A stretch of DNA of 64,000 nucleotides from Marsupella aquatica (lineage: Eukaryota; Marchantiophyta). The notes below the pieces were generated by a model, which did not search any database, was not told where the DNA came from, and was given only the letters and a program-made list of their open reading frames with translations. The stretch covers positions 992,001 to 1,056,000 of the forward strand of contig OZ316891.1 of assembly GCA_973895155.1 (NCBI GenBank). Reading direction: 5' to 3'. The translations under genes were made by a program, and so were the position numbers. Below are positions 1 to 11,906 of the stretch, piece by piece. Numbering within the stretch: position 1 is the stretch's first letter; every line of letters begins with the position of its first letter.

Positions 1-302
1 GTTGTTTCCTGCTGCCTGGGGGTGTCACTGTAAACGTACATGCAAAGGCGGTACATTTGAGGACAGCGGAGGAGGTGGTGACACCCTCCAACATTTAGGA
101 ATTTTGTGTCATTCACTTGACAATAGGTACACTACTTGCGAACCTGTTTTTTTCTTTTGGGGTGGTTTAGGGTGTGAGAATTTAGTACACGTTATGTTAA
201 CTCTTTTGGCAGATACAGTCAGGGATATATGGAACACAAATACCACCATTAGGCATCCTTGTTCACTGCTGTCCATGACTGCAGAGCTCCCAGCCTGTTA
301 CA

Positions 303-3300
303 ATGCACCCTGGTCACCACCCTCCCCAGACCCAGCCCAGGGCACAGGCACTGCCTTTGCATCATCCCACAAGGATATCACGCCATGATAATAAGCTTTG
401 GCAGCGTGAAAGGTTACGAACCAGACTTTCAGGAGCCAGTAGGATGAGATGTCCTTGTGCAATCTGCCAAGGATCCCGTACCAGGGGTCTGAATGAGGTT
501 TGGCGGCATATTGCGGTTCATGGAAGAGATCCACGACATCGAGTTTGGAATGATCCTGCAGAGGAAGATTCTTCCGACGAGGAGTGGAGGTTAGAATTTG
601 ATGCTGCCAATGCTGCAAGACGGGCAAGTGAGGTTCTGCCTGGTGCATTTGAAAATGTTGTAGCTGGTCTCTGTGGGTTGTTAGCTCTCCAACGGGATGG
701 TGCTCAGGCAACACCACGTGACAAAGGAATTCATGTGGAAGAGATGGTGAGAGACATCTTCCAAGACTTGGATGCATTTCATGATGGGCTGGACAACGAA
801 GAGGATACAGCTGCAGATGCAAGTGTGCCCCCTGTCGAAGAGCCTCTTGATGAGTTTGAGATAGGGCAGGAAACCCCTGGGCATGATGGGATGTTTGGCT
901 CTCCCCTGCAAATACAGGAAGGCAGGAAGTTTTTGTACCCCGGTAGCAAATGTTCTAAACTGGGATTTGTCATCATGTTCCTGAACATTTGCGGCAACCA
1001 CAATGTCCCCAACGTTTTGGTTTCTGAGTTGTTGGCATTCTTGCGAACAACTGTGCTACCAGATGGTAATATTTTGCCCAAGAACATGTACGAGGCAAAA
1101 AGATGCATATCTAATCTTGGATTGAACTATGATTCGATCCATGCCTGTCCTGATGGGCATGTTCTTTTCAGAAAGGAGTATAAAGAATCGTTGACATGCC
1201 CTAAGTGTGGGAAGCACAGGTATCGGAACTCAAGAAAGTCTATGGTTCCCGCCAAGGTACTTCGTCATTTTCCACACATTCCCAGACTTCAGCGGATGTT
1301 CAGAAGCCGTGCCATCTCGGAGATGATGACTTGGGCAACTGACAAGAAAAGTGATGATGGGCTACAACGACATGTTGCAGATTCAAGGCAATGGAAACTC
1401 ATAGATGAGATGTATCCCGAATTTGCTGCTGAGCTGAGGAATGTCAGACTTGGGCTGTCATTGGATGGGGTAAACCCATTTGGAGACAAGAACAACAAAT
1501 TTTCGTGCTGGCCTGTAACTATTTTGAATTATAACCTTCCTCCTTGGATGACTACAAAGCGATTTTTTGTTCTGATGGTCCTAGTGATACCAGGGCCAGA
1601 CAGTGTTGTATCTGCCAACATAGATGTGTTTCTGGCTCCCCTAGTGGAGGAATTGAGAAAGCTTTGGGAGGAAGGAGTTCTCACATATGATGTCCTACAG
1701 AGGCTTGGGAGGTTAAACCCATTCATCCTTAGAGCCATTGTCATTCTGACTATAGCTACTACCCAGCCCATGGGATGATATCAGGCCAAACAACAAAAGG
1801 ATATTGTGCTTGTACTATCTGTGGGCGTAATGTCACCAGTGAGTACTCCAGAGCCCTGCAAAAAGTGATATACATGGGCCATCGTCGTTTTCTGAAGGCA
1901 GATCACCCTTACAAAGAAAGACAGGCACTGATTGCACACTTTGGCAATGAGATTGAGCAACGTGGACCCCCGGCACAAGTGACCAAAGAGGAGATCAGGC
2001 AGTGGGGAGCACTGAGGGATGACTATATCAAACGAGGGGGCAGGGAAGATGGAGTGAGTGATCCAATAAAGCGATATGGTGTAAAAAGACTGAGCATATT
2101 GGACTTGGAGCTCAAGTACTGGAGGGTAAGCCTCTTGGAGTTGATGTTAATTGGGATACATGTTTTGGTTCAGAGCATGTGCATTCATTTCGAAGAGAGA
2201 GACTAAACTTGAGGCATTTCCTGACGCTTTTGCATTGCAACGATGCAGGAGTTTGAGCCAAGCAAACATAACATTGATGTTATGCACATTGAAAAGAATA
2301 TTTGTGAGAGTCTACTCAGATTCTTGTGTGGAGAGAAAGACACTGGTTCAGTGAGATTGGATCTTGAACAGAGGGGAATGAAACCCCATCTTTGGTTGAG
2401 GCCACATGCCCACAGAGCTGATGTGCTCTTGAAGTACCAAGCGCCCTATGTTCTGACAGACACAGAGTGGGAACTATTTGTGCAGAGGTTGAGTTCTTTG
2501 AAGGTTCCTTCAAACTATGGCAGTGCTTTCAAGAAGCATATCATGACTAGAAAGCTTGGTAGTATGAAAAGCCATGACTACCATATGTTGATGCAACAGG
2601 TGTTGCCTTTATGTCTGACGGGCCTGTTGCAGAAGCCTGTTCGTACTGTGATCATGCGACTCAGTGATGTGTTTCGTCGTATTTGTGTGAAGGTTTGGGA
2701 TGAAACACACTTCCCACAACTGACAGAAGATGTCGCTCAGGTGCTGTGTGACCTGGAGATTTATTTTCCTCCCGCATTTTTTGATGTCATGACCCACCTA
2801 CTTGTCCATGTTGTGGAAGAGCTACACCAATTTGGGCCTGTGAGTGCTCGTTGGTTGTACCCTTTGGAACGGTACATGAAGCTACTCAAAGGTCACGTGA
2901 GAACATATTACAAACCTGAAGCAAGCATGGCTAAAGGTTACATCAAGGATGAGACTCTGGGATTTCTGACCGAATACATAGCACAATATGAGCATGTGAA
3001 GACCAGGGTGTGGAATTCTGATGAGGAGGAAGGGGTGATAGGTGAAGTACTGGAAGGGGCTGCAACCACAAAGAACCTGACCATATCTATGAGAGACTTG
3101 GCACATGACTTTGTATTGCACAACACTGTGGTGATGGAACCCTGGATACAGTGAGTGCATACATGTGCTATAATCCAGTTCATGAGCTTAAATGTTGTGT
3201 TCGTGTGGTTTTCTCCTTCAGCCTGTTCATGTTTACCCAAGCTAATGCTGTGTGGTTGTTCGTTTAGGGAGTATGAGTCATTGAAGGCGGCCCATCCCAC

Positions 3301-4033
3301 TGCAGGAACAACTTTTCCAGGTTTCATGGAGTGGATCAGAGTGGCAATTAGAGAGCATCACGAGACCCACCCAGACATGGATGCAGATGTTTACCTACTG
3401 TCTAATGCCCCTAGCCTGAAAGTGAAGACTTACAAACGGATGAGAGCATATGGGAATCACTTCCGAGTGAAGGATGGTGACAGTGCCTATAGGGTGACGA
3501 ATGACTGCGGGCTCATCACTGTATTTGAGCAACAGAGCCACAATCACGACAGGGCCTGGATGGAGATGGGATATGTGGGAGAATTAGTTGACATATGGGC
3601 TCTGGACTATGGGGCGGTGTCCAGTCCTGTGATTCTTATGAAAGGTTCATGGGTGCGGCAGGATTGGCTTGGTAACAGGGCTACCATGAAGAGAGACAAC
3701 GACGGTTTCTTGCTGGCCAATTTCAGAGGGAAATTGCCCGAATGGTCTGAGCCATTTGTGTTTCCTAGTCAGGTGGAGCAAGCTTTCTTCCTGGATGTGG
3801 AAGACTCCCCAGGTTGGCGTGTAGTGTGTCATAAACAGGCCAGGCAACGTCGGATGGAAGGATCAAACCTTGAGTTTCATTTACACTCTCATAGTGCCTT
3901 TGATCGTCGGCGTTCAGACCAAGTGCCTGTAGTTCATGATAGCCGGGACTTCATTCCTGTGACAAGGGTAGATGCATTTGCTGAAGGAGGCGAATTCAGA
4001 GATGCAGATGCCAACAGTGTGCCTGTGCCATGA
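303..4033 (+). pseudogene. CACTA TnpD-like transposase (Tnp2-DUF4218-DUF4216), frameshifted
   Basis: This encodes the catalytic protein of a CACTA transposon. From about base 443 it reads MRCPCAIC..., matching the RCPC-x2-C transposase-associated zinc domain. A Tnp2 region follows (to about 2125), then DUF4218-like (about 2260-3100) and DUF4216-like (about 3400-3850, ending in the typical SQVEQAFF...PGWRVV). Two short introns restore the frame: 2126-2248 (GT-AG, phase 0) and 3151-3267 (GTGAGT...AG). The stop is TGA at 4031-4033. One break is clear: the Tnp2 frame runs to a stop at 1776-1778, while the homologous continuation (PAHGMISGQ...) is in another frame, so an indel lies near 1745-1757. 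The start codon is uncertain because the upstream sequence is not recognisable and the element is cut by the window edge. Confidence 0.85.
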
Positions 4034-4394
4034 GTAATGTGAATTGTTTGCATGGACATTAGTGAGGGGAAGGATGTGTAATAAAGTAATTCTGAAGCAA
4101 CACAGATGTATGGATGGATGCCTGGTGATTGTGGTTGCATTGTGTTATACGGGGTGACCATAGATGACATGTTTTTGTGGTCCAGTAGGATGGAATAGAG
4201 TGACACGGAGATGTGTGAGTATGAAAGGAAAGCTATGGAACAACGAGCATACATGAAAGCCAAAATCGCAGAACTGGATCTGGAAAAGGATGTGGCTGAA
4301 TTGTAAGGGAACGATTCTCAACTACACCCCTCCGCTGAGTTTGTGTGACATGAATAGTTCAATGTGGCACTGAAATTGTGACTATATTCTCATA

Positions 4395-7300
4395 TTGGAA
4401 TGTCGCAGAGCCACAGCATTTTCAAAGAAACAAAAGGAGTACGCAAGAAGGGTGACCAGCACTATCTCTGGGCCTGTGCGTCGGAGTGACAGGTTGAGCA
4501 AGAAGGTCGTACCTACAATGGCAGAATGTGGAGATGACATTGATGCTGCACAGGTGGGTGCAGACACTAGACAAGAAGATGCAGATGATGAGTATTTTCC
4601 AGAGGAAATGGATGAGGATGGGGGTTATGAAGATGAATACATTGCAGAGCAGCCCCAAAAGAAACAGGTAAGTAGTTTTCCCAACAAGGTTTTGAGTTAC
4701 TCTTGTTTAGAGGTTTCATATGTTCAGTACTACACATATGTACCTTGCTTAGTTCCTGACATTGTAGTTGGTGATGTGATGCAGCGTCCTGCCAGTTCTG
4801 TTTTGCCTTTGAAGCCTGTGCATGCACCATACCAGCAGGGGGGCTGACCTCTGATCAAGGTTGGCGAGGTGGTAGTAGTGGTAGATCCCAGGCTGGTGCC
4901 CAATACTATGGCAGGGGGCAAGCTCTAGGTTATGCCCGTGGTAGAGGCAGAGCAGGTCCAAACCCACAATCTCGTGGGTATGGACGTCCACCTCAACCAT
5001 GGGGATGTGAGTATATATCTATATGCCAGTTCTTTGTGAAGGCATGGCACTCCTGAATTTCAGACTGCATATCAATTTTTGACATTGTTTGGGATGTATT
5101 GGATTCAGACAACATGAAATTCTGTCCACCTGCCATTGCATGCAGATTCTGCCCAACCTGATTGGGCAAATGCTAATAATGATCAGTTCCAATGTCCACA
5201 AGGATAGACATGGGTTGAACCAGGTTGGGAGGATGGTGGTGGGTCGTGGAATGAACAAGGTTGGGAAGGTGGTGAAGGTAATTGGCAGGGATATCAAAAT
5301 TCAGTACCTACAAACGCTGGAAGAGGGGCAGGTAATGTCTGATCTTGTCAGCAATGGAAGAACTCATTATATGTGAGTCCATTCACGTGGGGGGGACTCT
5401 GCACATGTATAATGATAGAAAATGTATGTGTGCAGGTTGGACAGTCGAACCATCGACTCAAGTATTCACTAATGCCCCTATGCAGATGCAGCACGGAAGG
5501 GGGACAGGTATGTCGGTGAATGTTCAGTTGTTTTCCTACAGTTTGTACTTAGTTTTCAGTACATATGTTTGCACACACATACCTAGAAAGTGACATCATC
5601 CGGCCCCTGTACTAGGCTGGACAGGTGGTCCAGGGTCGCAACAATTTCAGAGTGCAGTCCCTGCACAGGCATCTACAGGCAGAGCTACAGGTATGTATGT
5701 TTGAAGAATTTTTCTTGAAGTGAAGCATTGAATGTTGCCGTCATCCATTCTGCTATATGTAGTTGTCAAGCATGAATGGCATTGTATTTTCCCAGGTGGC
5801 TTCAGAACCCCAGGTAGGGTGAATGAAGGGGTGGCCAATACAACGCCCAGTACTACCGAGAGCAGTGCACGAGGGGAGGTGACAAAGAAAGGGAACGTAA
5901 AGTTGAATGAGAGACAATGGGTGGATGCTGAGTGTCCTTGCAAGAACCGATGGCATGCTGATTTGAAAGCTGAAGTATTGCGTTGGTTAGATGTGAGTGT
6001 TATTAATTTTAAAAAACAGCATCCAAAAGATTGGAAGACTGTATGTGAAAATGTTGCTGCCAAATGGAATTATATGGGCAGTGATGATGGCGTGGACATA
6101 GGTTGCCTAGAGAGTACAGCAGGTAAAATCATCAAGCAAGAGAGGTGGAGAATGCATAAGGCTTGGAAGGAAGGTGGGGAGAAGCCAGATATGCCTCCAC
6201 CAGCCAGTTGTGATGATAAAGTGTGGGCAAGGTTAGTAGCTTATTTTGTAACAGATGCTTCAAAAAAGAAGAGTTCACAGATGACCGAGGCCAGGTTGAG
6301 TGTTCAGAACCCTAATCTGACAGGAAGGACCGGCACTGCACCGACAGCTAAACGTTTGGTAAGAATGAATGGCCCAGCTATGTAATTTATGCTACACTAT
6401 GTACTGTTTTTTAGTGTAAACCCATACATGTAAACTTTGTTTTTTAGTGTACGTTCCCTGAATATTGATCGATAACTTGTGTTTGCCATGCATGTGCAGA
6501 AAGCCCAATTGGGGCAAAGCCCTTCAAAAGAAGAGTTGAGGGCTGAAATTGTGAACACCCGGGCTCAAGAGGGTGCATCTGAATCCTCCAAGCATGTAAG
6601 TTATATGAGTTCTGATTGGTAATTGAATGACCTGCGTTGAATTTCAGGTGTACACTGTGTGCATATATTGCCCAACATTTCATATGGAGTGATTGAACCT
6701 ATACCCCTGTGTCATGTAGGGAGGTGGATCTCACTTACAGAGATAAGTGGTCATTTGAAGGCTGTCAAAACATGTCTTCCAGAGATCAATGAACGTTTGA
6801 ATTCATTGACTGACTTGTTCCATGTGAACTTCAAGACATTAATGGAAGCTGTTGTGTCGGTGAGAGATAAAATTGATTCCAATTCTGCAGGAGTTCCACC
6901 ATCACCACTTGAGGTGGCAAAGTCGATGCACTCTTCTGGCATGCCAACGACATGTAGGCTTGAAGGTAAGGCCTTTACAACTGTGTGGGATATGATTATT
7001 AAATGTATAGTTTGAATTGACATTGTTTGTTGAATGTGTTATTTTCAGTAACATATATTGTGGTTGTTGTGTCCATAGAGAATAAGACAGGTGCTACAGA
7101 GAAGAAGTATGAGAACCTGGCAAATACTCGCTGTAATTTAGAGGCAACAAAGTTGCAGTCTGTACAAGCAACTTGTTTGACAGAGGGCAGTCAACCATGT
7201 TTGGATGAGGATGACATTGGCAAGGGAGTGGATGATATCAATGTTGGGGCAAATGAGGATATCAGCAAGCATGACAATGATACCATTGAGCCAGATTCAT

Positions 7301-7875
7301 GCTATGTAGATCTTGACTCCATTGCAGAGATAAATGATTTGCAGAATGTATCATTCTCAATGACAGGTGTGCCTCTTGTTGAGATAAATCCAACCAAAAA
7401 GTTAGTTGGTATGACACTCCCAGGTGATGAACCTGCTACTGTGACAGTCCTAACAGAGGAACCTATTGAGCCTAGCTTCACTACTATGAAGAGAGGAAGC
7501 ATGCGCACATGAAGCAAGTCTGCTGGTGGGAGCAGAGCCACGTCAAAGGTTTCATACAAACCTCCAAGAACAGTGATGGCAGAAAGATCTAAGGTGGAAG
7601 TGGGGAAAGCACCTAATGCTGAGGGACAAAGTGGCTTGTTAGCTGTTGATGAGAGTGGAACACGAGTAGGATTTGGCAGAGTGCAAGTTGGTTCCACAAC
7701 GTTCCATGGCAAGAGGATTCCCCCAGGTTATTCAGTAGTGTTAGTCACATTACTAGTGAAACCTAAAGCTGTCCTTCCCATTCCAAACACAAATGATGAT
7801 CCTCCTCAAAAGACACTTGGAGATGCTGCAGGTTCTTTGGTATTATGGCCAAGCAAGTTCATAGAGGATCCATAA
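4395..7875 (+). pseudogene. CACTA TnpA-like (Transposase_24-type) gene, multi-exon, broken
   Basis: This is the second gene of the CACTA element, expected to bind its terminal repeats. The first exon (4395 to about 4666) is acidic and ends at CAG|GTAAGT. Several small exons rich in Gly, Trp, Gln and Arg follow (about 4783-5007, 5144-5330, 5433-5507, 5614-5691), each next to GTATGT- or GTAATG-like donors. The core exon (about 5793-6359) has the Transposase_24-type pattern, with VWARLVAYF then KKSSQ. The next exon (about 6499-6596) reads KAQLGQSPSKEEL, and the last exons end in LGDAAGSLVLWPSKFI, typical of the C-terminus of such proteins. Breaks: a six-G run at 4838-4843 ends the frame at once while the RG-rich frame continues one base off; there is an in-frame TAG near 5206; and TGA at 7510-7512 lies in frame with the remaining 120 codons. 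Exon borders are estimates. Confidence 0.7.
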
Positions 7876-8370
7876 CAATGTCATGCCATTATTTGTTTGT
7901 AGTGTGAGTCATGTTATGTAGATTTTAGATGTCAAGAAGCAGTACAAGAATCATGTCCTCTTGGAGATTCATAGTATCATGCATGTGCTTTCAGTTATCT
8001 CATCCTACAGTCATCAATTATGAGTTCCTGTTTTGTCTGAATTACATTGATCACATTGTAAACTATTCCATTGGAATTCAAATGATCTTCATTTTTTAGC
8101 AAGATTGTGATTGTGTTTAATTCTTATGAATGTTTTATGTAGGATCTGCTTATATGATGCTTTGTTTCATGTGGATGTCATTCATGCTATGTTCATTTCT
8201 TGTATTCAATGTGTTATATTTCTAAAGTTAGAACATCAGGTTTCTATGTATTGTAATGTCGAGTGCTCTCTCTCCTTATGAACTGTCCCTCTGTGTTCAT
8301 TAGTCATGGTTATAACTTGCATGTGAACCTTATTAGTTATAAACATGAGTATATAGAGTCCCAAATGGTT
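7876..8370. other. Non-coding 3' flank of the CACTA TnpA-like gene
   Basis: AT-rich sequence with no coding pattern on either strand. It lies between the last TnpA-like stop and the subterminal repeat array and probably holds the 3' UTR of the gene. No clear terminator or further gene was seen. Confidence 0.5.
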
Positions 8371-8373
8371 CTG

Positions 8374-8692
8374 TTGTGTGACGCGGGCCAGGGTCTCCAT
8401 TGGTCTCTCTTGTGACACTAAATAGTCACACGCTAGTCGTTGTTGAATGCGGGTAAGTCATGTATGTGACTTACGATGTGACTCGCTGAAGTCATATTGC
8501 AGTCACGTCGAAACAAGGCTAGACTCCACAATAAAGTCACAGATCAGTCACAAATGGGTATCAAGCAAGTTGCAAAGCCCAGTATCAATAGTGACTTCCA
8601 TTTTTTGGTCTCAACTTTTGCAACTCCAAGGGTCACAGCGTGGGTCAAGTCACGTTGAGTCACAATGAAGTCACATGAGCCAAAATGAGTCA
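8374..8692. repeat. CACTA subterminal repeats: GTCAC/GTGAC in both orientations
   Basis: About 14 copies of GTCAC or its complement GTGAC fall in roughly 320 bp, several as AGTCACA or GAGTCAC. Such short, bidirectional subterminal arrays are the binding sites of TnpA proteins in CACTA elements. Their position just inside the TAGTG terminus fits that role. Confidence 0.8.
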
Positions 8693-8703
8693 CATATTGC
8701 GGT

Positions 8704-8730
8704 CTCAGTTCACCTCGGATTCTTCTAGTG
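8704..8730 (-). repeat. Right terminal inverted repeat of the CACTA element
   Basis: Read on the minus strand the end is CACTAGAAGAATCCGAGG, close to CACTA-family termini. TAGTG closes the element at 8730. The partner repeat is outside the window, so repeat length cannot be measured. Confidence 0.75.
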
Positions 8731-8812
8731 GAGGTAAGGGCAAGATATCAAGGAGAGGGCAAGATGTCGAGGTGAGGGTAAGATTTTGAGGCAATGGTAA
8801 GATTTTGAGGCG
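8731..8812 (+). repeat. Left 19-bp tandem array (terminal arm of the large element)
   Basis: Four imperfect units of a 19-bp repeat, for example GAGAGGGCAAGATGTCGAG, start directly at the CACTA right end. The same unit occurs in reverse complement at 21000-21597. The abrupt start at 8731 suggests that the CACTA element interrupted a longer array. Confidence 0.75.
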
Positions 8813-9493
8813 AGACAAACATGGTTGTGCATTGCAAACATGTAATTCAGGCAAACATGTAATTTTAGTAAGGTAAAGAACTACTCATTAAAAGCTGGGG
8901 TTTTTAGGTGGATCAAACTCAAATATTGGATTTTCCATAATCCTTTCTTGCCCATTTCATGTGAAAAGTGTTGTCAATGCGGAGACCTTGTTCAATATAG
9001 CACAATCATGAAATTATGTAATCAAGTAATGTAATTCAAGTGAACGCAAAAATATGGGATAAGGCGCAAATGGGTAATGAGAGTACATGGGCAAGAGTTA
9101 GGTAAGAAATCCTTATTGTTAATGATACAAAAGATGGAACAAAAGACCGGAAAAAAGATGCAAATGGGGGCAAAGAGCTGGTCTCCAGACTTGGGAAAGG
9201 ATTAGGGCAAAAGAAAGACTAATAGAGATGAGGGGGCATGTCAAGCAATACATGTCTTGTGGAGAAAAGATGTTGGGAGCTTGATATTCTTGGTCTTCAT
9301 TAAAAATGCATTTTTTGAAAAGATTTTCAAAGAGAATGTTGGAGATATAGATGGAATAACAAATTTGGGACCGATCTTCTATACAACAAAAAACAAAAAT
9401 ATAATCAAAACATGTAAAAAATAGTGGACTTTGCTTTTGCATTTTTAATTTATTTTGGAAGTAGATGTTGTTTTGTTGTGAAAACTATATTGT
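8813..9493. other. Left-arm spacer, no gene
   Basis: AT-rich non-coding sequence between the 19-bp array and the conserved inverted block. The corresponding right-arm spacer is only about 110 bp, so the left arm has gained, or the right arm lost, roughly 570 bp. No further motif was recognised. Confidence 0.4.
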
Positions 9494-9690
9494 TGGGGAG
9501 AGCAAGGATGTGGGAGGGTGAGAGCTAGTGCAAGAGAGATGATGGCCCCAGGTGCTTTGATACTATTGGGAGGGGAATATTTTATTTTTTTCTCTCCCAT
9601 TTTTTCCCATTTTTACACTCCTATGCAACACCATTACTCCCTTTTTTTTACATTGGCACCATTAAATAAACAGAAAAAATGCACAAAACA
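9494..9690 (+). repeat. Conserved inverted-arm block, left copy
   Basis: It begins TTGGGGAGAGCAAGGATGTG and ends in GGCACCATTAAATAAACAG followed by an A-rich stretch and TGCA. It aligns end to end with the reverse complement of 20675-20890. The outer 60 bp are best conserved (GAGAGCAAG, ATGTGGGAGGGTGAGAG and AGTGCAAGAGAG match), and the middle is a diverged pyrimidine-rich stretch. Confidence 0.8.
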
Positions 9691-9818
9691 TGATGTCGGA
9701 CCTATCGAGAAGGGTGACCACCCTTCTCATTTTTCATGATCAATTTTTTTTCTAAGGCATGTAAAACCCGATACAAATTGTGCATTCCAGAAAAATAGTC
9801 ATCCATGATTAGGAGGAA

Positions 9819-9850
9819 TGCAAAGATCGATACGGGTATCGACCTTTGCA
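9819..9850. repeat. Palindrome site 1 (GATACGGGTATC, extended to 32 bp)
   Basis: The core at 9829-9840 is embedded in a longer inverted repeat whose outer arms are TGCAAAG and CTTTGCA. It is the outermost site on the left, about 130 bp inside the inverted arm. Confidence 0.85.
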
Positions 9851-9979
9851 CTTGTAAATTCTTTGGTTATCAGAAATTTACAGAAATGGTGAAACTGTGC
9901 ATAACCGCGCAGTAGGCTCTAACTATGGTTAAGTTTAACTAGGGTTAAGCTAGAAATTAACCATAGCTACCTCCAAAAG

Positions 9980-9987
9980 TATAAATA
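9980..9987 (+). promoter_or_regulatory. TATA box candidate, plus strand
   Basis: TATAAATA follows an interrupted inverted repeat (CTATGGTTAA...TTAACCATAG, about 9923-9966). It could drive the methyltransferase gene through a long leader. No transcript evidence is available from sequence alone. Confidence 0.35.
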
Positions 9988-10132
9988 TGACTGCCCGCTC
10001 ATGGAAAGAAGTTTCATTTTTTCAAGTCCTCTTTCACAATCAAGCTCTCACCCAACCCAAAGAAAACCTCCTCTCCATACAGATGCGCATTCTGGTCTTA
10101 AGAGTAAGCTTCCACTTTCCAAAGCAAACTGT

Positions 10133-10144
10133 GATACTCGTATC
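10133..10144. repeat. Palindrome site 2 (GATACTCGTATC)
   Basis: Perfect five-base arms with spacer TC, downstream of the TATA candidate at 9980. Confidence 0.8.
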
Positions 10145-10163
10145 ATAATCAGCTTTGTAGAAA

Positions 10164-10193
10164 GCAACTTGCGATACTTGTATCATAAGTTGC
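10164..10193. repeat. Palindrome site 3 (GATACTTGTATC, extended)
   Basis: The core at 10173-10184 lies between GCAACTT and AAGTTGC, giving a near-perfect 30-bp palindrome. Confidence 0.85.
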
Positions 10194-10221
10194 ATTCAAA
10201 CCTAAGTTTCAAACCCTCAAC

Positions 10222-10233
10222 AATACAGGTATC
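10222..10233. repeat. Palindrome site 4 (AATACAGGTATC, one mismatch)
   Basis: The left arm differs at its first base; the right arm GTATCGC is intact. Confidence 0.65.
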
Positions 10234-10418
10234 GCTTGGTGCATTGAGCCAACTCAATTAGTCTTATGGTGCAGGAGTGAAAATACTTCAATCATGGTTT
10301 AGATTCTGTCTCTTGAAGATTGTAAAGCCGTTTGCTGCTCATCTCGCAGTTCTTCATATTATGTTGGGGCCCTTATTTTCTCTTGGGTAGCTGTTGGTCG
10401 GATCCGAAAGCCAATAGC

Positions 10419-10430
10419 GATACTTGTATC
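10419..10430. repeat. Palindrome site 5 (GATACTTGTATC)
   Basis: Perfect core, preceded by CAATAGC. The surrounding phrase (GATCCGAAAGC...) recurs near 11040, beside a degenerate half site. Confidence 0.8.
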
Positions 10431-10639
10431 ACTCTTTGGATTGAGTAGTGTAGATTTAGGACGGACTGCACTGCAAAGATCATTGGACTGGGTCACTCGT
10501 GACCTCTAAGGTGGACCTGACAAAACCCCACCTAAACAAACACAAATACTCTGTTCCGTTCGCTTACAAGCAAAAATGTGCCCAACAAAAGTTGGGCTCG
10601 ACAATCTTTTGAGTGCCCAAAGAGTGACGGCCTCGTGTC

Positions 10640-10647
10640 TATATATA
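10640..10647 (+). promoter_or_regulatory. Second TATA box candidate, plus strand
   Basis: TATATATA followed by a pyrimidine-rich stretch typical of a transcription start region. It is an alternative promoter for the methyltransferase gene, about 1.26 kb before the start codon. Confidence 0.3.
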
Positions 10648-11837
10648 TCCTCTCCCATACAATGTTTCCCATTTTTTCTTGTCTTTGTGAGAGCTCGTGT
10701 GAGAGATTTTGGAAAGGAGCATTGTTTGGCTAGAGAGGAGACTGAGGACGTGGTGTGGCCTGGCTGATTCAAAAAGAAATAGTTTTACCCTGTAGGCAGC
10801 ACCAGAACAAGTTCTAGAGGCGGCGCAAATGAAGACAGTGCGAACCATGGTTTGTACTGTGAAAAGGATTTGGTCTGCTTCTTGAGTCATTTCCCTTAGT
10901 TGGTTTTGCACAAATAGTTTTTGAGGCATTCCGTGTGGCTTGTGAAAGACATATTAGATAGTCGTATTGCTTCGAGTAGGAGTCTTTGTGTTTTGTCATC
11001 TAAAGAGGAATCGGCGGATGGATTGGAAAGTGTTGGCCCAATCCGAAAGCAAATTGCGGTGCTTGTATCTCTCTTGGGATTGAGTCATGTTGTTCTCAGA
11101 ATTAAGCTGAATTCAGTAATCCCAGTTAAAACATCATAAATTAACTAGAGACTCCATTAGAGCCTGCAATCTTGTATCTGTAGCCCGATCGTGGATTCAT
11201 GGATCCTCTTGGGGGTTTGTAAGGTGTTGGCTTGTTAAGAAAGCAAAGCTTGTTCTCTCGTTCTTCTCTCTTTGCTCAATGGCAACATTCCCAAAGAGCG
11301 GAGGAAGACTTGCAAGTCTGAAGGACTTAGAATTCATCGCTGTCGATTTGGCCATTCCCACAATAACAATCATGACATAGTACTTGCTCAAATTGATGCA
11401 GCCAAAGGGCGACGAAGGAGAGGACAGTGAGTTGATCGTAGTCACCACCGGCAGAGAAGGAGTTGCAGCTTGTCATGTCTGTCAATCTATCTTTCCTTTT
11501 GTTCCAATTGTTTTGTAAGTTGCTCTTTTGCATTGATGCGGGCATTGGCGATTCTTCTGCGATTTTGAGTTTTGAGAAGCAGATTAAGTGATCAAATTGA
11601 TAGTTTACATTGATTGCCAGTATCGTCGGCCTTTCTTCATTTTTTGAGCTTCCTGAGCTTCAGATTTGACTCACCGGCACTACATGTCATTGTGCAGATG
11701 GACAACGATAGCCTTGACCCTTGCTGGATTAGAACCACATGAGAATCGATAGCAGCTCCCAACAGACGCCCCTGCTCAAGGTTCTTGGACCCAGTAGAAA
11801 GCAACTTGGATGCCGTATTCAGAAGAAAGCAAAGCAC

Positions 11838-11849
11838 GATACTTGTATC
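11838..11849. repeat. Palindrome site 6, promoter-proximal (GATACTTGTATC)
   Basis: Perfect core with flanking CG on both sides (CGATACTTGTATCG), 57 bp before the chosen methyltransferase start codon at 11907. Confidence 0.85.
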
Positions 11850-11906
11850 GCTCGTGGGATTGATCAAGCAGTGTAGATCTCAAATTTGATCTGCCAAAGG
11901 AAAACA

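Larger units (their letters stand above)
1..8730 (+). mobile_element. CACTA (En/Spm) DNA transposon, right-hand part, decayed
   Basis: A TnpD-type transposase gene (Tnp2, DUF4218 and DUF4216 regions) is followed on the same strand by a TnpA-like gene (Transposase_24-type), then an array of GTCAC/GTGAC motifs and a TAGTG end at 8726-8730. The reverse complement of that end, CACTAGAAGAATC, resembles the CACTACAAGAAA-type inverted repeats of plant CACTA elements. The left terminus lies before base 1. Both genes carry frameshifts or stops, so this copy should not be autonomous. The flank from 8731 is the 19-bp repeat array of a different element, which suggests a nested insertion. The expected 3-bp target duplication (GAG at 8731-8733) cannot be tested without the left flank. 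Confidence 0.88.
9691..11906. other. Left internal non-coding region and probable 5' leader of the methyltransferase gene
   Basis: No convincing coding sequence. It holds six of the element's GATAC-N2-GTATC palindromes (one with a single mismatch), two TATA-like boxes (9980 and 10640), and degenerate half sites (for example near 11060 and 11172). A leader with spliced 5' UTR exons is possible, because the first good start codon is at 11907. Confidence 0.45.

Noticed and set aside
1775-2206. Separate small gene after the transposase
   Set aside because: Its translation continues the Tnp2 domain of the preceding frame; it is the same gene after a frameshift.
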